A stretch of DNA of 37,119 nt from Gammaproteobacteria bacterium (GTDB taxonomy: Bacteria; Pseudomonadota; Gammaproteobacteria; GCA-001735895). The DNA lies in assembly GCA_024638385.1 (NCBI GenBank), contig JAHEKJ010000024.1, positions 1 to 37,119 of the forward strand, written 5' to 3'. The stretch's first letter is position 1. Every line of letters begins with the position of its first letter. Below, in pieces: positions 1 through 7,789 of the stretch. A program made the position numbers and the translations under genes. The notes beneath the pieces are model-generated. The model was not told the DNA's origin. It did no database searches and worked only from the letters and a program-made list of their open reading frames with translations.

Positions 1-1055
1 ATGGTCGGCTCGAAGGACGCCGGCGTCGCGCCGCCGGTGATTTCGTTTTGCAACTCGTCGAGCGTGTAGCCGATGGCCAGCTTGGCCGCGACCTTGGCGA
101 TCGGGAAGCCGGTAGCCTTCGACGCCAGCGCCGACGAGCGCGATACCCGCGGGTTCATCTCGATGATGATCATCTCGCCATCGTCGGGATTGATCGCGAA
201 CTGCACGTTGGAACCGCCGGTCTCTACGCCGATCTTGCGCAGCACCGCGATCGACGCGTCGCGCATGATCTGGTACTCCTTGTCGGTCAGCGTCTGGGCC
301 GGCGCGACCGTGATCGAGTCGCCGGTGTGCACGCCCATCGGGTCGAGGTTCTCGATCGAGCAAATGATGATGCAGTTATCGGCCTTGTCGCGCACGACCT
401 CCATTTCGTACTCCTTCCAGCCGAGCACCGAACTTTCGATCAGCACCTCGGTGGTCGGCGACAGGTCGAGCCCGCGGCGCACGATATCGTCGAACTCCTC
501 GCGGTTGTAGGCGATGCCGCCGCCGCTGCCGCCGAGCGTGAACGATGGCCGGATGATGACCGGGAAACCGATCTGCGACTGACCCTGCCAGGCTTCCTCG
601 AGGCTGTGGGCAATGAACGAGCGCGGCGTCTTGAGGCCGATTTCCGTCATCGCCTGGCGGAACAGCTCGCGGTCCTCCGCCATGTCGATCGCTTCGCGCG
701 TGGCGCCGATCATCTGCACGCCGTGTTTTTGCAGCACGCCCTCGCGCACCAGGTCGAGCGCGCAGTTGAGCGCGGTTTGCCCGCCCATCGTCGGCAGCAA
801 CGCGTCGGGCTTTTCCTGCGCGATGATCTTCTCGACGACCTGCCAGCGGATCGGCTCGATGTAGACCGCGTCGGCGGTATCGGGATCGGTCATGATCGTC
901 GCCGGGTTGGAATTGATCAATACGACGCGCAAACCCTCTTCTTTCAGCGCCTTGCAGGCCTGCGCGCCGGAATAGTCGAATTCGCAGGCCTGGCCGATGA
1001 CGATGGGCCCGGCGCCGATGATCAAAACCGAGCGAATATCCTCGCGCCGCGGCAT
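1..1055 (-). CDS. carB: Carbamoyl-phosphate synthase large subunit, N-terminal part (3' end beyond window)
   Basis: Reading leftward from an ATG at 1055, the first 351 codons translate as [20 protein letters not shown] and continue as a standard CarB N-terminal half. Visible landmarks are the [17 protein letters not shown] start, the ATP-grasp glycine-rich stretch [12 protein letters not shown], and [18 protein letters not shown], which carries metal and ATP ligands. CarB uses two ATP-grasp sites to make carbamoyl phosphate from bicarbonate, ATP and ammonia channelled from CarA. The product feeds both arginine and pyrimidine synthesis. The start codon overlaps the carA stop by one base (TGATG), so the two are translationally coupled. 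The gene runs off the left edge, with only about a third of the usual ~1070 residues present. Confidence 0.97.
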   Translation of the reverse strand, partial: MPRREDIRSVLIIGAGPIVIGQACEFDYSGAQACKALKEEGLRVVLINSNPATIMTDPDTADAVYIEPIRWQVVEKIIAQEKPDALLPTMGGQTALNCALDLVREGVLQKHGVQMIGATREAIDMAEDRELFRQAMTEIGLKTPRSFIAHSLEEAWQGQSQIGFPVIIRPSFTLGGSGGGIAYNREEFDDIVRRGLDLSPTTEVLIESSVLGWKEYEMEVVRDKADNCIIICSIENLDPMGVHTGDSITVAPAQTLTDKEYQIMRDASIAVLRKIGVETGGSNVQFAINPDDGEMIIIEMNPRVSRSSALASKATGFPIAKVAAKLAIGYTLDELQNEITGGATPASFEPT

Positions 1056-2200
1056 CAGGCGCCTCCCGCGCGCGCGCGCCGGGCCTCGATCAGGTCGAAG
1101 AAGCGGTCGAACATCGGCATGACATCGTGCGGTCCGGGGCTCGCCTCGGGATGCCCCTGGAAACTGAACGCCGGCTTGTCGGTGCGCTCGACCGCCTGCA
1201 GGCTGCCGTCGAACAACGAGCGGTGGGTCGCGCGCAGGTTCGCCGGCAGGGTCTGCTCGTCGACCGCGAAGCCGTGATTCTGGCTCGTGATCATGACCTC
1301 GCCGGTATCGAGGTTTTGCACCGGGTGGTTGGCGCCGTGGTGGCCAAATTTCATTTTTACGGTTTTTGCGCCGCTGGCGAGGCCCAGCAGCTGGTGGCCG
1401 AGGCAAATGCCGAATACCGGCAAATCGGTGTCGAGGATTTGGCCGATCGCGTCGATCGCGTAATCGCAGGGCTCGGGATCGCCCGGCCCGTTCGACAGGA
1501 AAACGCCATCGGGCTCGTAGGCGAGCACCTCGGCGGCCGGCGTTTTGGCCGGCACCACGGTCACGCGCGCGCCGCGGTCGACCAGCATGCGGAGAATGTT
1601 TCTCTTGACGCCGTAATCGTAGGCGACGACGTGGTAGCGGCCGTCGTCGCGGTCGCGGAATCCCTCGCCGAGAGTCCAGCCGGACTGGCGCCAGACGTAG
1701 GTTTCGGGCGTCGACACGACCTGCGCGAGGTCGAGCCCGGCGAGCCCGCCGAATTCGCGCGCGGCGGCGAGCGCGGCGTCGTCCGAGACCGTCTCGCCGG
1801 CCATGATCGCGCCGCCTTGCGCACCCTTGTCGCGCAGGATCCGGGTCAGCCTGCGCGTGTCGATATCGGAGATCGCGACCACGCCGCGACGCGCCAGATA
1901 AGCATCGAGCGATTCCTGCTGGCGCCAGTTGCTGGACCGAAGCGGCAGGTCGCGAATGATCAGGCCGCTGGCGTGGATCTGCACCGCCTCCTCGTCTTCG
2001 GCGTTGACCCCGGTGTTGCCGATATGAGGATAGGTCAGCGTAATCAGCTGGCGGCAGTACGACGGGTCGGTCAGGATTTCCTGGTAACCGGTCATCGCGG
2101 TATTGAACACGACCTCGCCGGCGGCAAGGCCGTCGGCGCCGATCGACTGGCCGCGAAACAGGGTCCCGTCTTCAAGGGCGAGAATGGCAGGTTTTGGCAC
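1055..2200 (-). CDS. carA: Carbamoyl-phosphate synthase small (glutaminase) subunit
   Basis: The product is 381 residues when started at the GTG at 2200. This start is preferred over an ATG 11 codons upstream because GGAGA lies four bases before the GTG and because the protein then begins [12 protein letters not shown], as CarA proteins do. The N-terminal CarA domain is followed by a class I glutamine amidotransferase domain. That domain shows [12 protein letters not shown], the nucleophile elbow [11 protein letters not shown] (Cys266) and the His350/Glu352 pair in [13 protein letters not shown]. CarA hydrolyses glutamine and passes ammonia to CarB. It is the first gene of a carAB operon whose leader holds a promoter and an intrinsic terminator, which suggests attenuation control. 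Confidence 0.96.
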   Translation of the reverse strand: MPKPAILALEDGTLFRGQSIGADGLAAGEVVFNTAMTGYQEILTDPSYCRQLITLTYPHIGNTGVNAEDEEAVQIHASGLIIRDLPLRSSNWRQQESLDAYLARRGVVAISDIDTRRLTRILRDKGAQGGAIMAGETVSDDAALAAAREFGGLAGLDLAQVVSTPETYVWRQSGWTLGEGFRDRDDGRYHVVAYDYGVKRNILRMLVDRGARVTVVPAKTPAAEVLAYEPDGVFLSNGPGDPEPCDYAIDAIGQILDTDLPVFGICLGHQLLGLASGAKTVKMKFGHHGANHPVQNLDTGEVMITSQNHGFAVDEQTLPANLRATHRSLFDGSLQAVERTDKPAFSFQGHPEASPGPHDVMPMFDRFFDLIEARRARAGGA

Positions 2201-2231
2201 TCGGTCTCCGTTCAAAAAAATGCGCGCACAC

Positions 2232-2262
2232 AAAAATGGGAGGAACCGCAGGTTCTTCCCAT
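2232..2262 (-). terminator. Intrinsic terminator in the carA leader (probable attenuator)
   Basis: On the minus strand a 12-position stem (2262-2251 with 2247-2236, one A/C mismatch, loop TGC) is followed directly by five T. It lies about 50 bases downstream of the proposed carA promoter and 31 bases before the carA GTG. No gene ends upstream of it on this strand, because the neighbouring gene is divergent. It therefore reads most naturally as a leader attenuator. CCGCAG at 2291-2286 could pair with CTGCGG at 2251-2246 as a rival structure, but that is only six base pairs. Confidence 0.75.
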
Positions 2263-2314
2263 CGAGCCAACACTATGCGTTAACACTGCGGAGGCAGCAT
2301 CTTCTTGAGCGCGC

Positions 2315-2343
2315 ATTGTATGTTCTTTACCCAATCGAGTCCA
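2315..2343 (-). promoter_or_regulatory. Sigma-70-type promoter for carAB
   Basis: On the minus strand TGGACT (2343-2338) and TACAAT (2320-2315) are separated by exactly 17 bases. The -10 matches the consensus at five of six positions and the -35 at four of six. A start near 2309 would give a leader of about 110 bases containing the terminator at 2262-2232. Confidence 0.6.
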
Positions 2344-2360
2344 CGGCTCGGCGAATAATT

Positions 2361-2369
2361 TGCTAAATT
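2361..2369 (+). promoter_or_regulatory. Possible extended -10 for the EamA transporter gene
   Basis: TGCTAAATT has the TGn extension before a four-of-six -10 hexamer, 41 bases upstream of the transporter ATG. No good -35 is visible. It is weak evidence, placed in the divergent carA/transporter spacer. Confidence 0.3.
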
Positions 2370-2410
2370 AACGCCGGCGCATCGCCGTTACCCGGGGAGA
2401 ATCATCGATC

Positions 2411-3325
2411 ATGCCGGCACTACCGGGCCCTTTCGTCCGTGCGGTCATCTATATATTACTCGCGATCTTCCTGTTCGACCTGCAGGGGGTCATCATCAAG
2501 TTTCTCGGCGACCGCTACCCGGTGCAGCAGCTGGCAAGCCTGCGCAACGTCTTCGGCCTGATACCGAGCCTGCTGGTGCTGTGGCTGTCGGCGGAATGGC
2601 ACGCCGGCGGCCGCCGGCTCGGCATCCGCCATTGGCGCCTCGCGCTGCTGCGCGGGCTGTTCATCGCCGCCGCGCAGTTCTGTTTCTACCTCGCAATCAC
2701 CCGCATGGAACTCGCGACCGCGACCACGCTGGCCTTCATCGGTCCGGTGCTGATCACGCTGTTGTCGATTCCGCTGCTCGGCCACCGCGTCGGCCTGTGG
2801 CGCTGGCTCGCCGTGGTCACCGGATTTGCCGGCGTGTTGCTGATCATGGCGCCCGGCAGCGAGGTATTCACGCCCTACAGCCTGCTGCCGCTGGGCGCGG
2901 CGCTCGGCTACTCGACCTCGACGGTCTGCGTACGCCTCATCGACGACGCGGTGCCGACCGCACTCATTAATATGTATGCCTCGGTCGGCGCGCTGCTGGG
3001 CTCGACGACGCTGATGTTCGCGACCACCGGCTTCGCCACCGTCGAATCCGCCGACGACTGGCTACTGCTCGTCGCGATGGGGATGGTCGGCGGTTTCGCG
3101 GTGCTGTCGATGATCAGCGCCTACCGCCTGACCGCGCCGGCCAAGCTGTCGCCGTTCGAGTATTTCGGCATTCCTTTCGCCTTCGTCCTCGGCTGGATCT
3201 TCTTCGACGAGGCGCCGTTCGAGCGGCTGCTGCCGGGGGTTTTACTGATCGTCGCCGGCGGTCTCGTCATCGCCTGGCGCGAACGGCGGCGGCGCCTGGC
3301 GCCCGCGCCGGCAATGCCCGAGTAA
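2411..3325 (+). CDS. EamA/DMT-family membrane transporter
   Basis: This 304-residue, very hydrophobic protein shows about ten predicted membrane helices arranged as two homologous halves, the layout of drug/metabolite transporters (EamA, PF00892). The first half contains LRNVFGLIPSLLVLW and the helix pair ending in LELATATTLAFIGPVL-like sequence (RMELATATTLAFIGPV). The second half ends with ISAYRLTAPAKLSPFEYF and a C-terminal helix before a basic, Arg-rich tail. Family members export or import small metabolites, and the substrate cannot be read from sequence. The ATG at 2411 has GGGGAGA at 2394-2400, somewhat far away. It is divergent from carAB and converges with the kinase gene, three bases apart, so it is probably monocistronic. 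Confidence 0.88.
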   Translation: MPALPGPFVRAVIYILLAIFLFDLQGVIIKFLGDRYPVQQLASLRNVFGLIPSLLVLWLSAEWHAGGRRLGIRHWRLALLRGLFIAAAQFCFYLAITRMELATATTLAFIGPVLITLLSIPLLGHRVGLWRWLAVVTGFAGVLLIMAPGSEVFTPYSLLPLGAALGYSTSTVCVRLIDDAVPTALINMYASVGALLGSTTLMFATTGFATVESADDWLLLVAMGMVGGFAVLSMISAYRLTAPAKLSPFEYFGIPFAFVLGWIFFDEAPFERLLPGVLLIVAGGLVIAWRERRRRLAPAPAMPE

Positions 3326-3328
3326 GAC

Positions 3329-4894
3329 TCAGGACTGCCGGCGCAGGCGTTCGCGCAGCTGCGACTCGCAGAACTCGACCGACGTCAGCATTTGCTGCGC
3401 ATCGGCGAAGCGCATATAGGGTTTCTTCTGCAAGGCCTTGAGCAGCACCTCGATGATCCCCGCCGGCAGCGTCAGATGATTGAGATCGGGTTCGTCGGCG
3501 AGGACGTTCTTCTTCAACTCCGGCAGCGTCGTTCCGGCGAAGGGTTGTTGCCCGGTCAGCAGGTGATAGAGCGTCACCGCGAGCGAGAACAGGTCGGAGC
3601 GGCCGTCGAGCTTCTTGCCCTCGAGCTGCTCCGGCGACATGTAGGCCGGAGTGCCCATGATGAGCTTTTCTCCGTGGCGGTCCCGGCCGCCGGTATAGGC
3701 GGCACCGAAATCGGTCAGGATGTAGATGTCGCGCCCGGTGTCGTAAAGGATATTCGCCGGCTTGATATCGCCGTGGACGATACCCGACGCGTGCGCGACC
3801 GCGAGCCCGCGCAGCATGTCCTTGGTAATGCGGATGCATTCGCCGACGGTCAGGTACTCGCGTTTGCGCAAGCGCAGCGACATCGAGTAGCCGGAGACGA
3901 AATCCATCGCGATATAGGCATTCTTGCCGAGAATTCCGGCATCGTGAATCTTGACGATATTGTCGTGCTCGAGCCCGGCGACGATCTCGGCTTCGCGCAG
4001 CCACTGGCGGACGCGGTCGCGCTCGATTTTCTTGTCCGCCGGCATCGCCATCAACTTGAGCGCGACGCGGTTGTGGGTGCGCTGGTCGACGGCTTCGTAG
4101 ACGATCGCGGTGGCCCCCTTGGCGAGTTTCCTGACCAGCCGGTAATTGCCGACGCGCGGCGATTCCGGCTCGGCGATCGGCGCGGCCTTGCCGAGTTCGA
4201 GCAGTTTCGCCCGGTTGCTGCGGATTTCCTCGATGCGCGAGACGAAATCGCCGAGACCCGGATCGTAGAGCGACAGCCAGTGGTACAGGTTCAGTGCGCT
4301 GGCCCAGTGCCTGCGCGATTCCAGTTGCATGCCGAGTTCGTAACCGACCTCGAGCAACTCGTCGCTGTACGGGCATCGCTTGAGCAGGAACAGCGCAGTT
4401 TTCAGATCTTCGCGCTCGAGCGCCTGGCGAATATCGTCGAGCGAGACGCCATCGCGCGCGAGCGCGCCCAGAGCAATGCGGCGATACGCCTCGACCGCCC
4501 AGAATGCCAACGACAGCAGCAACATGACGAGCGCCGGAAACATCACCGGCAGGAACAGCTCGACGAATACCGCGAATACGACTTCGAGCATTAGCAGCGC
4601 GAACAGCAGCAACAAGACCGTCAGCACCGCGACCGCGTTGGTCGGCGAGCGGGTAAAGCGGCGCACGTAAATGGCGAGGATCAGGCCGTAGACCAGCAGC
4701 AGGCTCCAGGGCGGCGCGAGCCGAATCGATTCCAGCGCGTCCCGTTCGAGTTCAGCCGGACGCAAGCCGGCGATGTAGAGAAACAGGTCGGACTCGAAAG
4801 CCATCACCGCCGGCGTCAGGCTGAGCGCATAGATAAATCCCAGCAACAGCAGGGTCAGGCCGAATTGCCAGGCTCTGGATTTGATACTGAACAC
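3329..4894 (-). CDS. Membrane-anchored serine/threonine protein kinase
   Basis: The protein has 521 residues starting at a GTG. Residues 8-30, about 62-78 and two segments within 85-132 are membrane helices, followed by a helical linker (about 150-245) and a eukaryotic-type kinase domain (about 251-510). Kinase landmarks are the glycine loop region KLAKGATAIVYEA, VALK Lys280, a helix-C Glu301, HGDIKPAN (catalytic Asp376, with Gly in place of the usual Arg of HRD), TDFG Asp395 and GTPAYMSPEQ. It should therefore be active and phosphorylate cytoplasmic Ser/Thr, with the N-terminal membrane part as sensor or anchor. It resembles the kinases that carry an N-terminal CHASE2 sensor, but the extracytoplasmic loop here is only about 30 residues. 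No Shine-Dalgarno is evident before the GTG. The substrate is unknown. Confidence 0.88.
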   Translation of the reverse strand: MFSIKSRAWQFGLTLLLLGFIYALSLTPAVMAFESDLFLYIAGLRPAELERDALESIRLAPPWSLLLVYGLILAIYVRRFTRSPTNAVAVLTVLLLLFALLMLEVVFAVFVELFLPVMFPALVMLLLSLAFWAVEAYRRIALGALARDGVSLDDIRQALEREDLKTALFLLKRCPYSDELLEVGYELGMQLESRRHWASALNLYHWLSLYDPGLGDFVSRIEEIRSNRAKLLELGKAAPIAEPESPRVGNYRLVRKLAKGATAIVYEAVDQRTHNRVALKLMAMPADKKIERDRVRQWLREAEIVAGLEHDNIVKIHDAGILGKNAYIAMDFVSGYSMSLRLRKREYLTVGECIRITKDMLRGLAVAHASGIVHGDIKPANILYDTGRDIYILTDFGAAYTGGRDRHGEKLIMGTPAYMSPEQLEGKKLDGRSDLFSLAVTLYHLLTGQQPFAGTTLPELKKNVLADEPDLNHLTLPAGIIEVLLKALQKKPYMRFADAQQMLTSVEFCESQLRERLRRQS

Positions 4895-4910
4895 GTAGCG
4901 ATGATAGTCG

Positions 4911-4936
4911 AAAAAAAGGTCGCGGGATCACGCGAC
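4911..4936 (-). terminator. Isolated intrinsic terminator upstream of the kinase gene
   Basis: On the minus strand GTCGCG (4936-4931) and CGCGAC (4924-4919) form a perfect six-base-pair GC-rich stem with a six-base loop, followed by C and seven T (4917-4911). It sits 16 bases before the kinase GTG. There is no annotated gene on the minus strand between it and 7790, so it is either a leader attenuator for the kinase or the end of an unrecognised minus-strand RNA. Confidence 0.7.
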
Positions 4937-4990
4937 AAATCGGGAATCGACGCAAATCTTGGCGATTGCGACACCCGGCCGCGCCACGGC

Positions 4991-5019
4991 TGGACATCGG
5001 CGCGCTTTTGCCGAATCAT
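4991..5019 (+). promoter_or_regulatory. Promoter for the B12 riboswitch operon, with palindrome over the -10
   Basis: TGGACA (4991-4996, five of six to TTGACA) and AATCAT (5014-5019, four of six to TATAAT) are 17 bases apart. The predicted start near 5026 falls just before the riboswitch P1 stem at 5031. The -10 lies inside a perfect inverted repeat, CCGAATCATTCGG (5011-5023), which could be an operator or chance. Confidence 0.55.
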
Positions 5020-5030
5020 TCGGTTCACGT

Positions 5031-5136
5031 TTCCAGGTGCGTGCGCGCACGATAATCGGGAAACTCGTGTGAATCGAGTACTGCCCCCGCAACGGTGACG
5101 AGGCCTCCGCCTCGAAGTCCGGAGACCGGCCTGGAA
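5031..5136 (+). promoter_or_regulatory. Cobalamin (AdoCbl) riboswitch aptamer
   Basis: All core elements of the cobalamin riboswitch are present in order. P1 is TTCCAGG (5031-5037) pairing with CCTGGAA (5130-5136). The AATCGGGAAACTC segment is followed by GTGTGAATCGAG closing P3, then CTGCCCCCGCAACGGTGA. The B12-box form AAGTCCGGAGACCGGCC lies just before P1 closes. At about 106 bases it is compact, with only a short CGAGG/CCTCG hairpin in the variable region. It stands directly upstream of a TonB-dependent receptor gene, the classical target. In this class, ligand binding usually lowers expression of the downstream uptake genes. Confidence 0.95.
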
Positions 5137-5152
5137 GTGATTCAACAAGACC

Positions 5153-5238
5153 AGAACCGCGGGTGGCGGTTCTCACAGCTTGTCGCGAACAATAACGATC
5201 CTCGCCAACTGTGTGTGTCTCTCGGATTTCGGAGAACC
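5153..5238 (+). promoter_or_regulatory. Riboswitch expression platform: alternative hairpins over the receptor ribosome binding site
   Basis: AGAACCGC (5153-5160) and GCGGTTCT (5166-5173) form an eight-base-pair hairpin with loop GGGTG. The right arm overlaps GGTTCTC (5168-5174), which is also perfectly complementary to GAGAACC (5232-5238), the segment covering the GGAGA Shine-Dalgarno of the receptor gene. The two pairings exclude each other. No T-run follows the first hairpin, so control is more likely translational than by intrinsic termination. Which state is ligand-bound cannot be decided from sequence. Confidence 0.6.
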
Positions 5239-5240
5239 AC

Positions 5241-7223
5241 ATGAAATTCCTCGCCATGGTGATATTGGGATTCGGCCTGATATTGAGTTCGATGCCGGCA
5301 GCAGCGCAGCTCGGACCCATTATCATTACCCCGACGCGTACGCCACAAGCGGAAAACAACTCCAGGGCAACGGTCTACGTCGTCACTCGGGCCGAAATCG
5401 AAGCCAGCAGCGCAGTTACAACCAGCCAGCTTTTACGCGGAATTCCGGGTCTTCAGATCGACGATCTCTTCGGTAACGGAACCAATGCTACGCTGAGCCT
5501 CCGTGGCTTTTCGTCGACCGCTAACGCAAATACTCTGGTGCTCGTAAACGGTCGCCGCTTGAACCACAGCGACACCGCGTCACCCGATATCCATCATGTT
5601 TTCCCCAAGGATATCGAGCGTATCGAAGTCATGGTAGGCAGCGCCGGCAGTCTCTACGGCGACCAGGCCGTCGGCGGCGTGATCAACATCATCACGCGCC
5701 GCCCAGGCGAGGATTATCGCCAGGTCAGCCTGCGATCAGGCAGCTTCGCTTACCGCGGTATCGAGTTCAACACGTCGGGCCTGGCCTCCCCCGCACTGGG
5801 ATACCGCCTGTCGGCGGAAACTTTCGAAGCCGACCACTATCGCGACCATAATGCCGAGGAAAACTCAAATATCGACCTCGTCCTCGAGTATACTCGGCCG
5901 GCCGATACCTTCCTGATTGAGCTACAGCGAATCGAGGACGAGCTGGAGCTGCCCGGCGCATTGCTCGAGGACGAATTCGAGGACGACCCGACCCAAATCA
6001 ACCCGGGTTTCGTCAACGATTTTTTGAACGAGGACACAAGCGTATTTCGCCTCGGCTATGAGCGCGATCTGGGAAATCATCGGCTCAATATCGATACGGC
6101 CTATCGCAGGACCGATGCTGATCTGCGGCAGAGCTTTCGCAATAATCCGAGTCCGGCGGACGGATCGATCGAGCGCGAGCATCGCTCGATCAACCCGAAA
6201 ATATCGGGTTTGCTTCCCGTTGCCCTCGAAACGTCTTACGTACTCGGGATCGATTTCGAATCCACCGAATTCGATAGCGAAATTCCGAACGTTTTTTTTA
6301 TTTCCGAGTCGGCCAATCGGCAGAAGATCGACAGCTTGTATTTTCAACTGGCGCCTCGGCTCAGTGAATCCGCGCAGCTCACTTTTGGAATGCGGCACGC
6401 GACTCTCGAAAACGATCTCCGTTACTTCGATGCCGACTTTCCATCAACCGAGGTAGACACCGAAGCCGACGACGACATTACCGTCGCCGAAATCGGGCTC
6501 GCCTACCTTGTTGACGATCGGACCAGGCTTTCCGTGCGCTACGACGAGAACTTCCGCTTCGCCAAGATCGACGAGTTTTCCGGAACTATTGCACCGACGA
6601 TCCTCGATACCCAGACCGGCGAGTCGATCGAGATCGGGCTCGACATGACTCGTGGCAAGCATCGCTTCGTCCTGTCGCTGTATCGCCTCGATCTCGAGGA
6701 CGAAATCGTGTTCGACCCGTCGGTAGGACCCGATCTATTCGGTGGAGGTCCGATAGGCCTGAACGTCAACCTCGATCAAACGCGCCGCGACGGTCTGACG
6801 CTGTCTTGGCTCAGCGAAGTCAGCCCCGGGCTCAGCTTCAAGACCGAAATCGGTCTCGTTGATGCGCGGTTCGCTTCGGGTACCTTCGACGGCAACGAAA
6901 TCTCCGGAGTCGCCGATGAAATCGCGAGTCTGCGAGCCAGCTTGCAGGTCAACGATTACCTGTCGACTTTCGCCGAAGTTCACTATACCGGTGAGCGCTT
7001 TGCACAGGGTGACAATGGCAATGATTTTGGTAAGCTGGATTCGATTACGGTAATCAACGCCGGTCTGGGTTATCGCTATCAATCGTGGAACGCGACCTTC
7101 AGGATCAATAATCTGGCGGATAAGGAGTATGCAGAATTCATTACCAACAACGGCTTCGGCGCGGTGTTCCAGCCCAGCCCCGAGCGCAACGCCATGCTCA
7201 GCCTGAGCTATCGCTTCGAGTAA
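5241..7223 (+). CDS. btuB: TonB-dependent outer-membrane receptor, probable cobalamin (BtuB-like)
   Basis: The product is 660 residues from the ATG at 5241, which has GGAGA six bases upstream. Residues 1-22 form a signal peptide ending SSMPAAA. Next comes a Ton-box-like segment (IIITPTRTPQ), a plug domain (about 35-145) with LRGFSSTANANTLVLVNGRR and GGVINIITRR, and a beta-barrel ending in an aromatic-type C terminus (LSLSYRFE). Such receptors pull substrates across the outer membrane using TonB energy. Cobalamin as substrate is inferred from the riboswitch upstream and the cobalamin adenosyltransferase downstream, whose start overlaps this stop by one base (TAATG). The barrel sequence itself does not prove B12. 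Codon usage looks less GC-rich than the neighbours. Confidence 0.9.
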   Translation: MKFLAMVILGFGLILSSMPAAAQLGPIIITPTRTPQAENNSRATVYVVTRAEIEASSAVTTSQLLRGIPGLQIDDLFGNGTNATLSLRGFSSTANANTLVLVNGRRLNHSDTASPDIHHVFPKDIERIEVMVGSAGSLYGDQAVGGVINIITRRPGEDYRQVSLRSGSFAYRGIEFNTSGLASPALGYRLSAETFEADHYRDHNAEENSNIDLVLEYTRPADTFLIELQRIEDELELPGALLEDEFEDDPTQINPGFVNDFLNEDTSVFRLGYERDLGNHRLNIDTAYRRTDADLRQSFRNNPSPADGSIEREHRSINPKISGLLPVALETSYVLGIDFESTEFDSEIPNVFFISESANRQKIDSLYFQLAPRLSESAQLTFGMRHATLENDLRYFDADFPSTEVDTEADDDITVAEIGLAYLVDDRTRLSVRYDENFRFAKIDEFSGTIAPTILDTQTGESIEIGLDMTRGKHRFVLSLYRLDLEDEIVFDPSVGPDLFGGGPIGLNVNLDQTRRDGLTLSWLSEVSPGLSFKTEIGLVDARFASGTFDGNEISGVADEIASLRASLQVNDYLSTFAEVHYTGERFAQGDNGNDFGKLDSITVINAGLGYRYQSWNATFRINNLADKEYAEFITNNGFGAVFQPSPERNAMLSLSYRFE

Positions 7224-7786
7224 TGGGTAAGCGCCTGACCAAGGTCGTCACCCGCACCGGAGACGACGGCACGACCGGGCTGGCCGACGGCAGCCGGCGC
7301 GCCAAGAACGATGCCCGCGTCGTCGCGATGGGCGAAGTCGACGAGCTCAACGCGCTGCTCGGCGTCGCGATCAGCCGGCTCGACGACGGCGAATTGCAAA
7401 AGCTGCTGTTCGCCATCCAGCACGATTTGTTCGATGTCGGCGCCGAGCTGTGCCAGCCCGCCAAGATGCTGTTGACCGACGATTACGTCGCCGCGCTGGA
7501 CGCGAGCGTCGCCGAACTCAACGAGTCGCTGCCGGAGCTGCGCGAGTTCATCCTGCCCGGCGGTTCGCCGGCGGTCGCGGCGCTGCAACTCGCGCGCGCG
7601 GTCTGCCGCCGCGTCGAACGCGCGCTGATCTCACTCGCCGACTCCGAACCGCTCAACCCGGTCACGCGCAAATACTTCAATCGCCTGTCCGACCTGCTGT
7701 TCATCGCCGCGCGCGCGCAGGCGCGCGACGACGCTAGCGGCGAGGTTTACTGGAACTCGAAGTATTCGCGGCTCTCCCGCGACTAG
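7223..7786 (+). CDS. PduO-type ATP:cob(I)alamin adenosyltransferase
   Basis: This 187-residue protein matches the PduO-type (MMAB-like) family. The N-terminal ATP-binding segment TRTGDDGTTGLADGSR is followed by GEVDELNALLG, a central helix with RRVERALISL, and the C-terminal FNRLSDLLFIAARAQ helix. It transfers the adenosyl group of ATP to cob(I)alamin to make coenzyme B12, acting as a trimer in the cytoplasm. The ATG overlaps the stop of the upstream receptor gene, so both are likely translated from the riboswitch-controlled mRNA, and uptake and activation respond to the same ligand. The family has alternative symbols (pduO, cobO-like, btuR analogue), so none is assigned. It ends three bases from a convergent gene. 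Confidence 0.95.
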   Translation: MGKRLTKVVTRTGDDGTTGLADGSRRAKNDARVVAMGEVDELNALLGVAISRLDDGELQKLLFAIQHDLFDVGAELCQPAKMLLTDDYVAALDASVAELNESLPELREFILPGGSPAVAALQLARAVCRRVERALISLADSEPLNPVTRKYFNRLSDLLFIAARAQARDDASGEVYWNSKYSRLSRD

Positions 7787-7789
7787 GCG

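Noticed and set aside
48..1277. Open frame on the plus strand across carB and carA
   Set aside because: It is antisense to two intact conserved genes, with no start signals and a repetitive charged translation.
2280..2300. carA leader peptide MLPPQC as a firm gene
   Set aside because: There is no spaced Shine-Dalgarno and no run of regulatory codons; it is kept only as a possibility in the attenuator finding.
4928..5359. 143-codon minus-strand frame across the riboswitch
   Set aside because: It is antisense to a structured RNA and to the receptor signal peptide, with no family resemblance.
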